From JAFGOM01 sp964605795 (lineage in GTDB: Archaea > Halobacteriota > Methanomicrobia > Methanomicrobiales > Methanospirillaceae): a stretch of DNA of 64,000 nt. The position numbers and the translations under genes were made by a program. Shown here piece after piece: positions 7,762 through 17,330 of this stretch. Position 1 is the stretch's first letter. Every line of letters starts with the position of its first letter. Where the stretch lies: assembly GCA_964605795.1 (NCBI GenBank), contig CAZSDZ010000010.1, positions 4,366 through 68,365 on the forward strand, in the 5' to 3' direction. The notes under the pieces are model-generated. The model saw only the letters and a list, made by a program, of their open reading frames with translations. It searched no databases and had not been told where the DNA came from.

Positions 7762-10557
7762 TTATAAAAACACTTTTTGCATCGCTAAAACTCGTTTTTC
7801 CGGCAATCCTAAAATCAATGCCATTTCTTTCGGGTCGGCACCCTTGATCGTCTTACCATTATAGATACCGGCACGATAGAGCCGTTGCAGGGTCGCTTCA
7901 CCGATTCCGTCCCCTGCAAGGAGTTCTGCTTTTCCTTTCAAAAAGGCAGTATTGGTTACTTTTTCAGGAACAGGCTGTCCCAATGCCCTGGCGATCAGGG
8001 ACAGGTGGCGGTAAACGGTCTCAATGGTGATTCCGGTCTTACTCGCAATGTAAGGCATCGGAGTATTGATAAGGCTTTCCGGAGTAATGAACCCGGCATC
8101 CTGGTATCTGGTGATACTTACCGCCGGAACTCCATAGGATCGCATCCTCTCTTTCCCTGAGAGCAGTAACGCAGAGTTATGAACCGCAGTTGCTTCATCC
8201 TCAGTCATTCCTGCATCCCGCAGTTGCCCAACCGTTGCGTTTGCCAGATCATTTACCTCGTTAAAACCCATCGTATGTAAGGCATTCATTACGCGGGCGT
8301 GACTTCTCCCCTTTTTTGGCGGGATAAGTTTTCTGATGAATTTCTTACAGAGCGATCGTTTCTTTAAGAGATCCATCACCGTTGCAGCCTCGTGGTTTAT
8401 TTTTTCTGCAAGAATCACATCAATTCCGGTTCTGCGAGCCAGATCATCTCCTTTCATCTTCGAGAGATCGTATACCGAGAATATCCCGCTCCCGGTTATT
8501 GTGCTCCAGATCTCATCCGTCATTGAGGGCATCATGGCATAGATCTCTCTCTGTTGAGAGAGATGATGACAGAACGGACAGCCTATCTCCCAGGGTCTGG
8601 CACCCTTGGCAACAAGATTGACATGATACAGATGGTGCTGGTCACATATGTTCTTTGTCCGTACTGCAAAACCCCACATACTGCCGGGCAGCCCGATGTT
8701 AAAGGTACAATCCGGATAGGCTGTGCAACCGATAAACTGAGTCTGCCCTCGTATATGATGAATCCGTAAATCATTTCCACAAACAGGACAAGGACCAATC
8801 GTATACTCCTCATTTGTCTGTTCCATGATCTCTCTGCCGATCTGCTCCCCGTTTAACTCCAGAGCATCAAAGACGTGATGAAGCATTTTTTGTGAATCAG
8901 AGACGACCTCATCTTTTGTTATCTTCCGGTCACGGATGTTACCCATCTCCTCTTCGAGAGCACGTGTCATATCCGGATTTGTAATGGCATCAGCGTGGGA
9001 TTTAAGGGATTCTGATACTGCTCTACCAACAAGGGTGGGACGGAGTGGTGATCCTTCGATATATTTTCGTGAAATGAGCTTTTGTATCACCTCATGTCTG
9101 GTACTCTTCGTTCCGAGGCCTAACTCCTCCATCTGCTGGATAAGCTTACTTTGTGAATACCGGGGAGGAGGTATTGTCTCTTTCTCAGAAAGATCTATTG
9201 ATATGATAGGAAGGATCTCCCCTTTGGATACCGGGGGCAGCAGGTTATCTTTTGCTTCACTGTAGGGATATACTGTTCTCCACCCCGGTTCCTGCAGGCG
9301 GCTTCCTGTTGATGTATAGGGTTCTTTCCCGGCAGCGAGTGAGATCTTTACCGTCAGCCACAATGCATCAGGGGAGAGGGTTGCAAGGAACCTTCTGACG
9401 ATAAGTTCATACACCTTCCAGTTCTCTCCAAGCTGATCCGGTGTTGCTCTCCCGGTCGGGTGGATAGGAGGGTGATCGGTTGAAGATTTCTTCCCCCTTG
9501 TCGGGCTCTCCCGCTTGTTTTTTCTGACCCACACAATCTCCTCGTCAAAAGAACCCCCCGATATATCGGTTAAAATTGTGTTGATAGAAAGAGATGGCGG
9601 ATAGATGGTATTATCAGTCCTGGGATAGGAGATAAAACCGTTCATATAGAGTTCTTCGGCGATACGCATGGCATTTGCAGCGGAAAGTCCGAATCGACCT
9701 GCTGCAACGATAAACCCGGTGGTATCAAACGGGGTTGGTGCCAGGTCACGCCTGACCCCTTCTTTTGTATCTAAAACGGTTAGAGGCTCTTTCGTTGCCT
9801 GATATGCAACCTCTGCCTCACTTTTGTCCCAGAATTTTCCATGAACGTGTCTGGCAGAAAAGGGCGTACCATCTTTCTCTGTGGATACACTCAGTTCCCA
9901 GTATGGTTCAGGAATGAAAGCCTCGATCTCATGTTCCCGATCCACGATCATGGCAAGTGTCGGGCTCTGTACCCTGCCGACAGATAATATGTTATTTCCA
10001 CCCCGTTTTGCTGCAAGACTGATAAAACGGGTAAGAGAAGCTCCCCACATGAGATCAATAACCTGTCGCGCCTCTCCTGCAGATGCAAGATCGAAATCAA
10101 TCCCGGTGGTGTGAAAGAATGCATCTTCAATCTCTTTTCTGGTTATCGCCGAGAACCGTGCACGGTCAACCGGTACCGTTGCATGAGCAGACCTCACAAT
10201 CTCGTATGCTTCCTTTCCGATCAGTTCTCCCTCGGTATCAAAATCAGTAGCGATAGTGACGCGGTCTGACTTTTTCGATAGTCTCCTGACAAGATTAACG
10301 ATCCCCGGTTCTGTCGGCCTTTTTAAGGTTTTTGCATCGATAAGAGACCGGGGAGGGAAGGTCTCAGAACGCCAGTTGGAATATCCGGGAACAAAATCAA
10401 CCTCAACGACATGACCACGCAGACCGATAACGGTGGTATCAGAAAACTGGTAGATGGTTGTTTTTCCCTCGCGCTTCTGGGAGACTTTTCCGTTTCCCGC
10501 AAGAATCTGTGCAATTCTTGCAGCAGCGATATTCTTCTCGGCAATAATAAGATGCAT
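7762..10557 (-). CDS. topA: Type IA DNA topoisomerase with C-terminal zinc and HhH repeats
   Basis: Relaxes negative supercoils by cutting one strand through a 5'-phosphotyrosine. At 931 residues it is large for an archaeal type IA enzyme. The Toprim domain shows DFDTEGE at 105-111. SVGRVQSPT (about 192-200) and the catalytic tyrosine in FISYPRTDN (Tyr311) follow. After the core come cysteine pairs: CPVCG...C..YPDC, then a less regular CDQHH...CPFC set. The last ~200 residues look like several helix-hairpin-helix motifs (for example LLAGDGIGEATLQRLYRAGI). The gene starts six bases after gatB. Confidence 0.93.
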   Translation of the reverse strand: MHLIIAEKNIAAARIAQILAGNGKVSQKREGKTTIYQFSDTTVIGLRGHVVEVDFVPGYSNWRSETFPPRSLIDAKTLKRPTEPGIVNLVRRLSKKSDRVTIATDFDTEGELIGKEAYEIVRSAHATVPVDRARFSAITRKEIEDAFFHTTGIDFDLASAGEARQVIDLMWGASLTRFISLAAKRGGNNILSVGRVQSPTLAMIVDREHEIEAFIPEPYWELSVSTEKDGTPFSARHVHGKFWDKSEAEVAYQATKEPLTVLDTKEGVRRDLAPTPFDTTGFIVAAGRFGLSAANAMRIAEELYMNGFISYPRTDNTIYPPSLSINTILTDISGGSFDEEIVWVRKNKRESPTRGKKSSTDHPPIHPTGRATPDQLGENWKVYELIVRRFLATLSPDALWLTVKISLAAGKEPYTSTGSRLQEPGWRTVYPYSEAKDNLLPPVSKGEILPIISIDLSEKETIPPPRYSQSKLIQQMEELGLGTKSTRHEVIQKLISRKYIEGSPLRPTLVGRAVSESLKSHADAITNPDMTRALEEEMGNIRDRKITKDEVVSDSQKMLHHVFDALELNGEQIGREIMEQTNEEYTIGPCPVCGNDLRIHHIRGQTQFIGCTAYPDCTFNIGLPGSMWGFAVRTKNICDQHHLYHVNLVAKGARPWEIGCPFCHHLSQQREIYAMMPSMTDEIWSTITGSGIFSVYDLSKMKGDDLARRTGIDVILAEKINHEAATVMDLLKKRSLCKKFIRKLIPPKKGRSHARVMNALHTMGFNEVNDLANATVGQLRDAGMTEDEATAVHNSALLLSGKERMRSYGVPAVSITRYQDAGFITPESLINTPMPYIASKTGITIETVYRHLSLIARALGQPVPEKVTNTAFLKGKAELLAGDGIGEATLQRLYRAGIYNGKTIKGADPKEMALILGLPEKRVLAMQKVFL

Positions 10558-10563
10558 GGATGT

Positions 10564-11985
10564 TTATTCCTCTTTCTTAAGCCTGCTTACTAATAAGGTG
10601 TTTAACTGGGCAGGATCTGCACGCCCCCTGCTCTTTTTCATGACCTGTCCAACGAGATAATTCAATGCTTCTTTCTTTCCATCGTAATAATCCTTTACCG
10701 CCTGCGGATTTTCTTTAATAACATCCCCGACCATCCCTGCAATCTCGTTTCCTCCTGTTTTTGCAAGCCCCAGACGGGCAATAATTGCGGTTGGTGTCTC
10801 GATAGGTTTTTCTTCTGCTACCTGATCCAACATGGCCCGAAGGACCTCAACGCCACTTTTATCGGTAATCACCTCTTTTGCAAGATGACTGAGCAGGTCC
10901 GTGAAGTGGGATGGCGGTACCGAATCAATTGACATATCACGATAGTTCAGTTCCCCGAGGAGGTAATCTGCAATCCATGTTGATGCAAGTGCCGGGTTAT
11001 TGCCTGCGACACTCTCAAAGAAGTCGGCTGTTTTCTTGGATCCGGTCAGGGTTTTTGCGTGTTCTGATAAACATCCGTATATGGTTTTAAATCGTTCACG
11101 CCGTGCATCCGGCAGTTCGGGTAAAATTATCGTATCTACCCATGATTTGACCTGCAGGGGGAGCAGATCAGGTTCGGGAAAATATCGGTAATCATTCTCT
11201 TCTTCTTTCGATCGGGATGAGGTTGTAACTCCGCGACTCTCCAGGAAATGCCTTGTTTCCCGTTCTACGGTAAGTCCCCTTCTGATAACGTTCTTCTGTC
11301 GTGTCACCTCAAAGAGCAGGGCTTTCTCAACCCCTTTGTAACTCGAGATGTTTTTTATCTCAACACGGTTACTGCCCTTTATCGAGATGTTGGCATCTAC
11401 CCGGAGCGATCCCTCTGCCTCACTGTCAAATACATTCAGGTACTCAAGGGTAGCTCTCATCTTGTTGAGAAGACGCCGTGCCTCTTTTGGTGACCTGAGA
11501 TCCGGTTCGGTAACGATCTCGATAAGAGGTATTCCGGCCCGGTTGTAATCAACCAGAGTATATCTTCCCCGTTCCTGCGAACCCATATGAACTGATCTTC
11601 CCGGATCCTCTTCAAGATGAATCCGTGTTATCCTTACCTTCTTCTCTCCGTTATCCCCGTCGATTAAGATATACCCGCTCTCTGCGAGTGGTTTATCATA
11701 CTGGGTTATCTGGTATGCCTTGTCTAAGTCAGGGTAAAAGTAATTTTTCCGTGAAAACTCACATTCAAAGAGAACCTCACAATGCAGTGCCTTTGCGACC
11801 ATAAGGGCATATTCAACTGCCTTTTTATTGAGCATCGGCATGGATCCCGGCAACCCGAGGCAGACAGGGCAGGTATGTGTGTTCGGTTCATCGCTCCGAA
11901 AATCAGTATCACATCCACAGAAGAGTTTTGATGCAGTATGTAACTGGCAGTGTATCTCAAGTCCGATAATGATATCATCTGTCAT
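10564..11985 (-). CDS. gatB: Asp/Glu-tRNA amidotransferase subunit B
   Basis: Binds misacylated Asp-tRNA(Asn) or Glu-tRNA(Gln), activates the carboxyl group with ATP, and receives ammonia from GatA. The 473-residue protein has the GLEIHCQL start, a CGCD...CPVCLGLPG zinc site near residues 23-45, the RKNYFYPDLDKAYQITQ segment, and a helical YqeY-like tail. A very strong AGGAGGTGA lies inside the end of gatA, five bases before the ATG, and the two genes overlap by 11 bases. In archaea GatCAB normally serves Asn-tRNA while GatDE makes Gln-tRNA. Confidence 0.96.
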   Translation of the reverse strand: MTDDIIIGLEIHCQLHTASKLFCGCDTDFRSDEPNTHTCPVCLGLPGSMPMLNKKAVEYALMVAKALHCEVLFECEFSRKNYFYPDLDKAYQITQYDKPLAESGYILIDGDNGEKKVRITRIHLEEDPGRSVHMGSQERGRYTLVDYNRAGIPLIEIVTEPDLRSPKEARRLLNKMRATLEYLNVFDSEAEGSLRVDANISIKGSNRVEIKNISSYKGVEKALLFEVTRQKNVIRRGLTVERETRHFLESRGVTTSSRSKEEENDYRYFPEPDLLPLQVKSWVDTIILPELPDARRERFKTIYGCLSEHAKTLTGSKKTADFFESVAGNNPALASTWIADYLLGELNYRDMSIDSVPPSHFTDLLSHLAKEVITDKSGVEVLRAMLDQVAEEKPIETPTAIIARLGLAKTGGNEIAGMVGDVIKENPQAVKDYYDGKKEALNYLVGQVMKKSRGRADPAQLNTLLVSRLKKEE

Positions 11986-13285
11986 GTTTCACCTCCTGCT
12001 CAAAGGCATATGCAGCATCAATAATACTCTCCTCTTGAAAGGGTCTTCCCATGATCTGTAGGCCGATCGGCATCTTTTCGACTGTTCCACAGGGAATGGA
12101 TATTGCAGGAACTCCTGCGAGGTTTGCAGGAACCGTGAGGATATCTGCAAGGAACATCTGGAGTGGGTCTTTTGTCTTTTCTCCCAACCGGTATGCAATG
12201 GTTGGCATCGTCGGACCAACGATAATGTCTACCTGGGAGAGAATCCTCGTAAAATCTTCCCGTACCATCCTTCGTGCAGCCTGTGCCTTCTGGTAATATC
12301 TGCCATAGTAGCCTTCTGAGAGTGCAAACGTTCCGAGCATTATCCGGCGTCTGACCTCTTTTCCGAAATATTCGTGCCGATAATCAGAGAACGCATCGTG
12401 CCAGCGTTTTTTCATGTTAACGGCCGGACCATAGCGTATTCCGTCGAACCTTGCAAGGTTTGAGCTTGCTTCGCTTGTGCAGATAACATAGTACGCTGCG
12501 AGGGAGTACTGCATTGAGGGCATCCGGCAGGGGATGAGTTCTGCTCCCATGGATGAACAGATATCAAGTGCACCGGTAATGGTTTCCCTGACTGCCGGAT
12601 CAACCCCCTCTCCAAAATACTCATCAGGAATACCAATTTTCAGACCATCCATAACGCCAGAATCAGGTTCATGGGTGTAGGGCCGGTCTGCGGATGTTGC
12701 ATCGCGGGGATCGTGCCCGGCAATAACAGAAAAGATCCGGGAAACACCGGTAACATCCCTGGCCATCGGTCCTATTTGTTCGAGAGAGTTGGCATATGCA
12801 ATCAGACCAAACCGGGACACCCGTCCGTAACTTGGCTTTAATCCAACGATACCGCAAAAAGATGCAGGACAGCGGATGGAACCCCCGGTATCTGACCCAA
12901 GAGCATACGGAACCATTCCGGCTGCCACGGCAGCTGCTGATCCTCCGGAGGATCCCCCGGGAACCCGACTGCTATCATGCGGGTTTGTGGTGGGTCCGAA
13001 TGCACTTGATTCTGTTGTTGTACCCATCCCGAACTCGTCCATGTTTGTCTTTCCCACGATTGCAGCACCTGCACGTCTGAGGAGGGTTATTACATGGGCA
13101 TCGTAGGGAGGAATATATCCCCGCAATATCGCAGAACCACAGGTCGTCTCGATGCCTGAGGTAGATATATTGTCTTTTATTGCTACCGGTACCCCTGATA
13201 ATGGACCCTCTGAATATTCTGCATCCCGAACCGTTGTGATAAAGGCATTATGGGGATCCAGAGGATGGAATGTCATGCTTCCCAT
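11975..13285 (-). CDS. gatA: Asp/Glu-tRNA amidotransferase subunit A
   Basis: Glutaminase of the GatCAB complex, of the amidase-signature family. The Ser-cisSer-Lys machinery is visible as VAIKDN (Lys, about residue 31), GGSSGGSAAAV and GSDTGGSIRCPASF. The protein has 436 residues, somewhat short at the N-terminus compared with bacterial GatA but with all catalytic elements. The start ATG at 13285 overlaps the gatC stop in a GTGATG context; GTG 13288 or an ATG at 13276 are alternatives. It releases ammonia from glutamine, which is channelled to GatB. Confidence 0.95.
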   Translation of the reverse strand: MGSMTFHPLDPHNAFITTVRDAEYSEGPLSGVPVAIKDNISTSGIETTCGSAILRGYIPPYDAHVITLLRRAGAAIVGKTNMDEFGMGTTTESSAFGPTTNPHDSSRVPGGSSGGSAAAVAAGMVPYALGSDTGGSIRCPASFCGIVGLKPSYGRVSRFGLIAYANSLEQIGPMARDVTGVSRIFSVIAGHDPRDATSADRPYTHEPDSGVMDGLKIGIPDEYFGEGVDPAVRETITGALDICSSMGAELIPCRMPSMQYSLAAYYVICTSEASSNLARFDGIRYGPAVNMKKRWHDAFSDYRHEYFGKEVRRRIMLGTFALSEGYYGRYYQKAQAARRMVREDFTRILSQVDIIVGPTMPTIAYRLGEKTKDPLQMFLADILTVPANLAGVPAISIPCGTVEKMPIGLQIMGRPFQEESIIDAAYAFEQEVKHDR

Positions 13286-13554
13286 CACATCACCCGGGGG
13301 GCCTTTATGTATCCCTCTTCTGTCTCCCCTGCATTGCGGAGGGCATCTTCCGAAGGAAGTGACGGGGTAATCCTATCTTCTCGAAGAATGGTGTGGAGAT
13401 CCCCGGCATGGGTTCGTTCTTCTGGTAATTCCTCGAGAACAGCAAAGTAGTCAAGAATCCGGGTAAACTGATCTGAGAATTCCTTGAGCTCTGACTCATC
13501 AATTCCGACGTCAGCCAGCTTTCCGACATGCATGACGTCTTTTTCGGTAACCAT
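13285..13554 (-). CDS. gatC: Asp/Glu-tRNA amidotransferase subunit C
   Basis: Small 89-residue subunit that stabilises GatA and wraps around the GatA-GatB interface. Typical features are an N-terminal helical part (VMHVGKLADVGIDE), the ILDYFAVLEEL segment and a proline-containing tail with RTHAGDLH. The length is normal. It begins seven bases after the asparagine-synthase-like gene and its stop overlaps gatA, so it is co-transcribed with both. Confidence 0.93.
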   Translation of the reverse strand: MVTEKDVMHVGKLADVGIDESELKEFSDQFTRILDYFAVLEELPEERTHAGDLHTILREDRITPSLPSEDALRNAGETEEGYIKAPRVM

Positions 13555-13560
13555 TGGTGT

Positions 13561-14556
13561 TCAGGTCCTCCTTAAACTATTTATGTAGTCTTGAACCGAC
13601 GTGTTATAACCATTATGACGGGCAAGCCGTTTTATCTCTTTCCAGATCCCTGTCCCGTATTGCATTGCTTTTTTCTCATAATAGGCAAATTCTGCAGGGA
13701 TGTGGCGCGCAGCAACAGTTCGGAGCGGTCGTTTTCTGACTCCTTTCGTGATCAGTTCACTAACTGGTATCTGTGATGCTGCGCAGACAACACGCGTGTC
13801 AAGGTAGGGCATCGAGAGGTACGTCGCATGACAGGCAGCTGTTCTCTGGTCCCGGGATAGCTGGTATGCGAGGTTGAGAAAATCCTTCTGTAATACCGAT
13901 GCCAGGTCTGGTGAGTGTACGTGGCGGGTGTATCCTCCAAAGAGTTCATCGGCGCCCTGACCGGTCAGAATCCGCCGGTATCCGAGTTCTGATGCATACT
14001 CGCTGATACAAAAGAGCGAGGTTGCGATACCGACGTCAACCGGTGACCATGCGGGATCAAGAGTAACGACGATGGTTAGCGCCTCTTCGATATCTCGTGG
14101 AGTGACGATTCGTGTCTCGAGCGATAAACCAAGGTTTTGGGAGACATGCGTTGCCTGCCTGATATCATGGGAATCTTTACAGCCGACAGAGATGCAGGGC
14201 AGTCTGGAGAGGTATGCGACCAGGGTTGAGTCAACACCGCCTGAGAGAGCAGTAACGCCGGTATCAGAACGTAACCTGACTGCAGTGATGATGGCTTCCT
14301 CGAGTGTCAGCTGTTCTGCCGGTGGCTCTATGGTGCCGATGATTCTGCCGTTATGAGAAAGCGTTCCTGCAGGACAGGATCCCGGAATAATCCCGTAATG
14401 ATCGCGGGCATTGTATCCATTCCATGAAAGATAGAATTCTCCCCCGCATGAGAGAATTTTCTGCGGATTTGTTGAGAGGGTTGTGATAAGTTCAGCATTA
14501 TTGAGAGGATTGCCCTTGTACTCGACCCATCCGGTGAGATCCATAAACAATCTCAT
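13561..14556 (-). CDS. Asparagine-synthase-like protein with a broken glutaminase domain
   Basis: A 331-residue protein whose main part is the ATP-pyrophosphatase domain of asparagine synthetase B. The PP-loop SGGVDST is at about residues 105-111, and GQGADELFGGY follows. Full AsnB has an N-terminal Ntn-hydrolase glutaminase beginning with a catalytic cysteine after the initiator Met. Here only about 90 residues precede the synthase domain. They retain a fragment resembling the end of that fold (WNGYNARDHYGI), with no cysteine at position 2. Any amide transfer would need free ammonia or another donor. It is the first gene of the gatCAB run. An ATG at 14544 is an alternative start. Confidence 0.8.
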   Translation of the reverse strand: MRLFMDLTGWVEYKGNPLNNAELITTLSTNPQKILSCGGEFYLSWNGYNARDHYGIIPGSCPAGTLSHNGRIIGTIEPPAEQLTLEEAIITAVRLRSDTGVTALSGGVDSTLVAYLSRLPCISVGCKDSHDIRQATHVSQNLGLSLETRIVTPRDIEEALTIVVTLDPAWSPVDVGIATSLFCISEYASELGYRRILTGQGADELFGGYTRHVHSPDLASVLQKDFLNLAYQLSRDQRTAACHATYLSMPYLDTRVVCAASQIPVSELITKGVRKRPLRTVAARHIPAEFAYYEKKAMQYGTGIWKEIKRLARHNGYNTSVQDYINSLRRT

Positions 14557-14648
14557 CTGGTAGAATCTCTTTCTACTAGAATTTACCGTTCAGGGACCGT
14601 CTGAATTTTCGGCTGAAGACCACCGGTTTTTTGGATCCTCACTTCTCA

Positions 14649-14660
14649 ATATCTATTTTA
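14649..14660 (+). promoter_or_regulatory. Candidate TATA box for tRNA-Leu
   Basis: The AT-rich stretch ATATCTATTTTA is centred about 30 bases before the first base of the tRNA, the expected place for an archaeal TATA box. The match to consensus is only moderate. Confidence 0.35.
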
Positions 14661-14684
14661 CCTCATGCGTTCAACGTGATTAGC

Positions 14685-14769
14685 GCGAGGGTAGCTAAGC
14701 CAGGCCAAAGGCGGCGGACTTAAGATCCGTTCTCGAAGGAGTCCGTGGGTTCGAATCCCATCCCTCGCA
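14685..14769 (+). tRNA. tRNA-Leu (anticodon UAA)
   Basis: An 85-base class II tRNA. The acceptor stem pairs GCGAGGG (14685-14691) with CCCTCGC (14762-14768), with discriminator A. The anticodon stem GCGGA/TCCGT encloses the loop CTTAAGA, so the anticodon is TAA and it reads UUA leucine codons. The long variable arm (TCTCGAAGGAG region) and the GTGGG/CCCAT stem around GTTCGAATC complete it. No intron is present and the CCA end is not encoded. Confidence 0.97.
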
Positions 14770-15125
14770 TTGTTCTTTTGGATCATTTAGGATTTGAAAA
14801 AACAGAACTATTTTTTCTGGTTCATTTCCAAGTACTCACTTAAACGAAGCCTCAAAGGCGGCAGTTGAAATAAGAATAGGGAGTCTGTTGGGATTTTAGA
14901 GAGATTAGAACCCTTTTTTTGTATTCCTCTCAATCTATGACTTGATCCTCAAAATTCCTGATCAGTATGATGGGTGTGATTCTTCTTTAAAAAGAGGGGC
15001 ATTACGTATTCTTTTTTCCGGATAGCGTAATGGTCTGCGTAAATTGAATTCATTTCCCTGGTATACTGGTGACGGTAAACCTGTCTCAAGAAAGTATTTG
15101 TGCGTGTACCATGCACGTTTATGGC
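14770..15125. other. Intergenic region between tRNA-Leu and the TPR gene
   Basis: No convincing gene is seen. T-runs at 14811-14816 and 14914-14920 could end transcripts coming from the tRNA. A TTTAAAAA stretch near 14988 is a possible TATA box for the TPR gene, which would give a leader of about 110 bases. Short open frames on the minus strand here lack start signals. Confidence 0.5.
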
Positions 15126-17147
15126 ATGCAAACCAGGATAATCCTAGTGCTAATGAGTATTGGAATCCTGTTTGGTGGTGGTATTGCCGCAACGGTGACC
15201 GCTGCTGAACAGAATGCTACTGCTCTCTACGAAGAGGGCCTTGCCCTGTTTGAGAGTAACCAGACCGAAGAAGCAGCCCGGTTATTTGATGAGGCAATCG
15301 CTATCGATCCAAATTACACAGATGCGTGGTTTAAGAAAGGAGGTGCAGCGTTCCTTCTCCGGAATTACGAGGATGCAGTAAGCGCATACACCCGGGTTAC
15401 CGAGCTGGATCCTGAACGGGTACAAGCATACCGCAATATTGTCTTTATCTATAATGAACAGAGGATGTTTGATGAAGCTCTTGCTGCCGCAGATAATCTC
15501 TTATCCCTCTTCCCTGACAATGATCAGACCTGGTATGATAAGGGGCGTATCCTCATGGAGATGGAAGATTATGAGAATGCAATAGCGGCATTTGACGAAT
15601 CGATACGCCTGGTTCCTGAGAATGACGCTGCATATTACTGGAAAGGCATTATCTATGGCGGGATTCTTGAGGATTATGAGCAGTCACGGGATGCATTAGA
15701 GAAGGCGTATGAGATTAATCCTGATAATTTTGCAGTCAATTATGAGATCGGACTGTTATATCTCGATCATGACAATCTCTACGAGGATGCCCTGGCATCC
15801 TTTGATGCAGTACTTGAAACTGAGCCTAAGTATGTTCAGGGATGGTACCAGAAAGGTCGTGCAAATCTTGCTCTGGGAAATGAAGAAGAAGCAATAGAAG
15901 CCTTCCAGAAAGTCGTGGAGCTCGATCCTGATAACCTGAGTGAACTTCTTGATGATGCCTGGTATTACACGGGATCAGCCCGGTACGGACTCGGCAATAC
16001 CGAGGAAGCAATTGAGGCATACCGGCAGACAGCAACGCTCAATCCCGAACATGCCGCTGCGTATGTGGATATCAGTGGTATTCTCAATGGAGAAGAGCGG
16101 TATGATGAAGCAATAGAAGCGACGAATGCAGCTCTTGCGATAAATCCGGATCTCGCACCCGCATATTACAACCGCGGAGTCGCGAATATGGGTTTAGAGC
16201 GGTACGATGATGCAGCAACTGACTTTAACAAGGTAACCGGACTTGATTCCACAAATGCGAATGCATGGTTCTATCTTGGCAATATCTACGCTGACAAGAA
16301 GGATTTCGAGACAGCAATAATCGCCTACGATAAGGCTGCAGAGATAGATCCGACAAATATGGATGCAAAGTACTTTGCCGCAGTATCGTTGATGGAGATT
16401 GAGGACGTTGAACTTGCTGAACCGGTTCTTCAGACGGTGGTAAACGACCCGTCCTACCAGGACAATGCTGCTGCCTGGGAGATGTATGGACGAACCCTCG
16501 GCGCAGCAGAGAAGTATCCCGAGGCAATTAATGCCTTTAACAAGGCAATTGAATTGGATCCTGCATTTACTGAGGCGTTAATTAATCTCGGAACAATATA
16601 TAATGAGCAGAAAGAATACGAAAAGGCACTTGGTACTTTCAAGGATGCACTCGATCTCGGTACAAACCTGACCGAAGTGTACTATAACCTGGGAACAACC
16701 AGCCATAATCTGGGTTCCTATGAAGATGCTCTCGGGTATTATGACGAAGTAATAGCCCTCGAACCTGCTCTTCGGGCGTATAACAGCAAGGGTCTCACCC
16801 TCCTTGAACTGGATCGGTACGAAGATGCGGTAGAAGCCTTTGATGAGGCAATAACATTTAACCAGCATGATGCGACGGTCTGGTTCAACAAGGGAACCGC
16901 TCTGTTTAAGGCAGGAGATCTTGAGGAAGCAAAGGAAGCATTTCTTGAGGTTATCTCAATTAATCCTGATGATTCCGTGGCAAAAGAGACGGTAGAACAG
17001 ATCGATGCGCTCCTTGCAGCACCCGATTCCGAACAGGTCGTGTCTGATGAAAATACCGTAAGTACCGAAGAAGCTGAGAGTGCCGGCGACGAAGAAGGTC
17101 TTGCAGCAAACCTGACCGAAGAGACAGGTCCGGATCTGGAAGAATAA
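15126..17147 (+). CDS. Secreted tetratricopeptide repeat protein
   Basis: A 673-residue protein with an N-terminal signal peptide (MQTRIILVLM, hydrophobic to about residue 25) and then a long chain of 34-residue TPR units up to about residue 635. Repeats show the usual A..P..A.A..N pattern, for example DPNYTDAWFKKG, NPDNFAVNYEIG and DPTNMDAKYFA. The C-terminal tail is acidic, rich in Glu, Ser and Thr, with no membrane anchor. TPR arrays bind partner proteins; the partner is unknown. ATG 15126 is chosen because it leaves a compact signal peptide; ATG 15111 or a GTG at 15069 would extend it. A T-run follows the stop. Confidence 0.85.
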   Translation: MQTRIILVLMSIGILFGGGIAATVTAAEQNATALYEEGLALFESNQTEEAARLFDEAIAIDPNYTDAWFKKGGAAFLLRNYEDAVSAYTRVTELDPERVQAYRNIVFIYNEQRMFDEALAAADNLLSLFPDNDQTWYDKGRILMEMEDYENAIAAFDESIRLVPENDAAYYWKGIIYGGILEDYEQSRDALEKAYEINPDNFAVNYEIGLLYLDHDNLYEDALASFDAVLETEPKYVQGWYQKGRANLALGNEEEAIEAFQKVVELDPDNLSELLDDAWYYTGSARYGLGNTEEAIEAYRQTATLNPEHAAAYVDISGILNGEERYDEAIEATNAALAINPDLAPAYYNRGVANMGLERYDDAATDFNKVTGLDSTNANAWFYLGNIYADKKDFETAIIAYDKAAEIDPTNMDAKYFAAVSLMEIEDVELAEPVLQTVVNDPSYQDNAAAWEMYGRTLGAAEKYPEAINAFNKAIELDPAFTEALINLGTIYNEQKEYEKALGTFKDALDLGTNLTEVYYNLGTTSHNLGSYEDALGYYDEVIALEPALRAYNSKGLTLLELDRYEDAVEAFDEAITFNQHDATVWFNKGTALFKAGDLEEAKEAFLEVISINPDDSVAKETVEQIDALLAAPDSEQVVSDENTVSTEEAESAGDEEGLAANLTEETGPDLEE

Positions 17148-17174
17148 CCTGCTCTAAACTCTCATAAAATTCTC

Positions 17175-17181
17175 TTTTTTT
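17175..17181 (+). terminator. T-run after the secreted TPR gene
   Basis: Seven Ts about 28 bases after the stop codon, consistent with an archaeal oligo-T terminator separating this gene from rfcS. Confidence 0.45.
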
Positions 17182-17330
17182 AAAAGCCCGGCTTTAATTG
17201 TTACGTTCTATTGACCAGATCGATACCATCAAGTCTTCTTCTCGTTTCACCTATAATGTACAGAAAGAGATCTGGTCAGGACCATACTGATAGTTTCATC
17301 CTGCAGATCGTCAGAGCGTGGAGTGAAGAA

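Noticed and set aside
14949..15192. Two overlapping minus-strand frames before the TPR gene
   Set aside because: They overlap each other and the TPR signal peptide region and show no protein-like pattern.
17211..17330. Forty-residue upstream extension of rfcS
   Set aside because: It has no RFC similarity, and a ribosome binding site sits just before ATG 17331.
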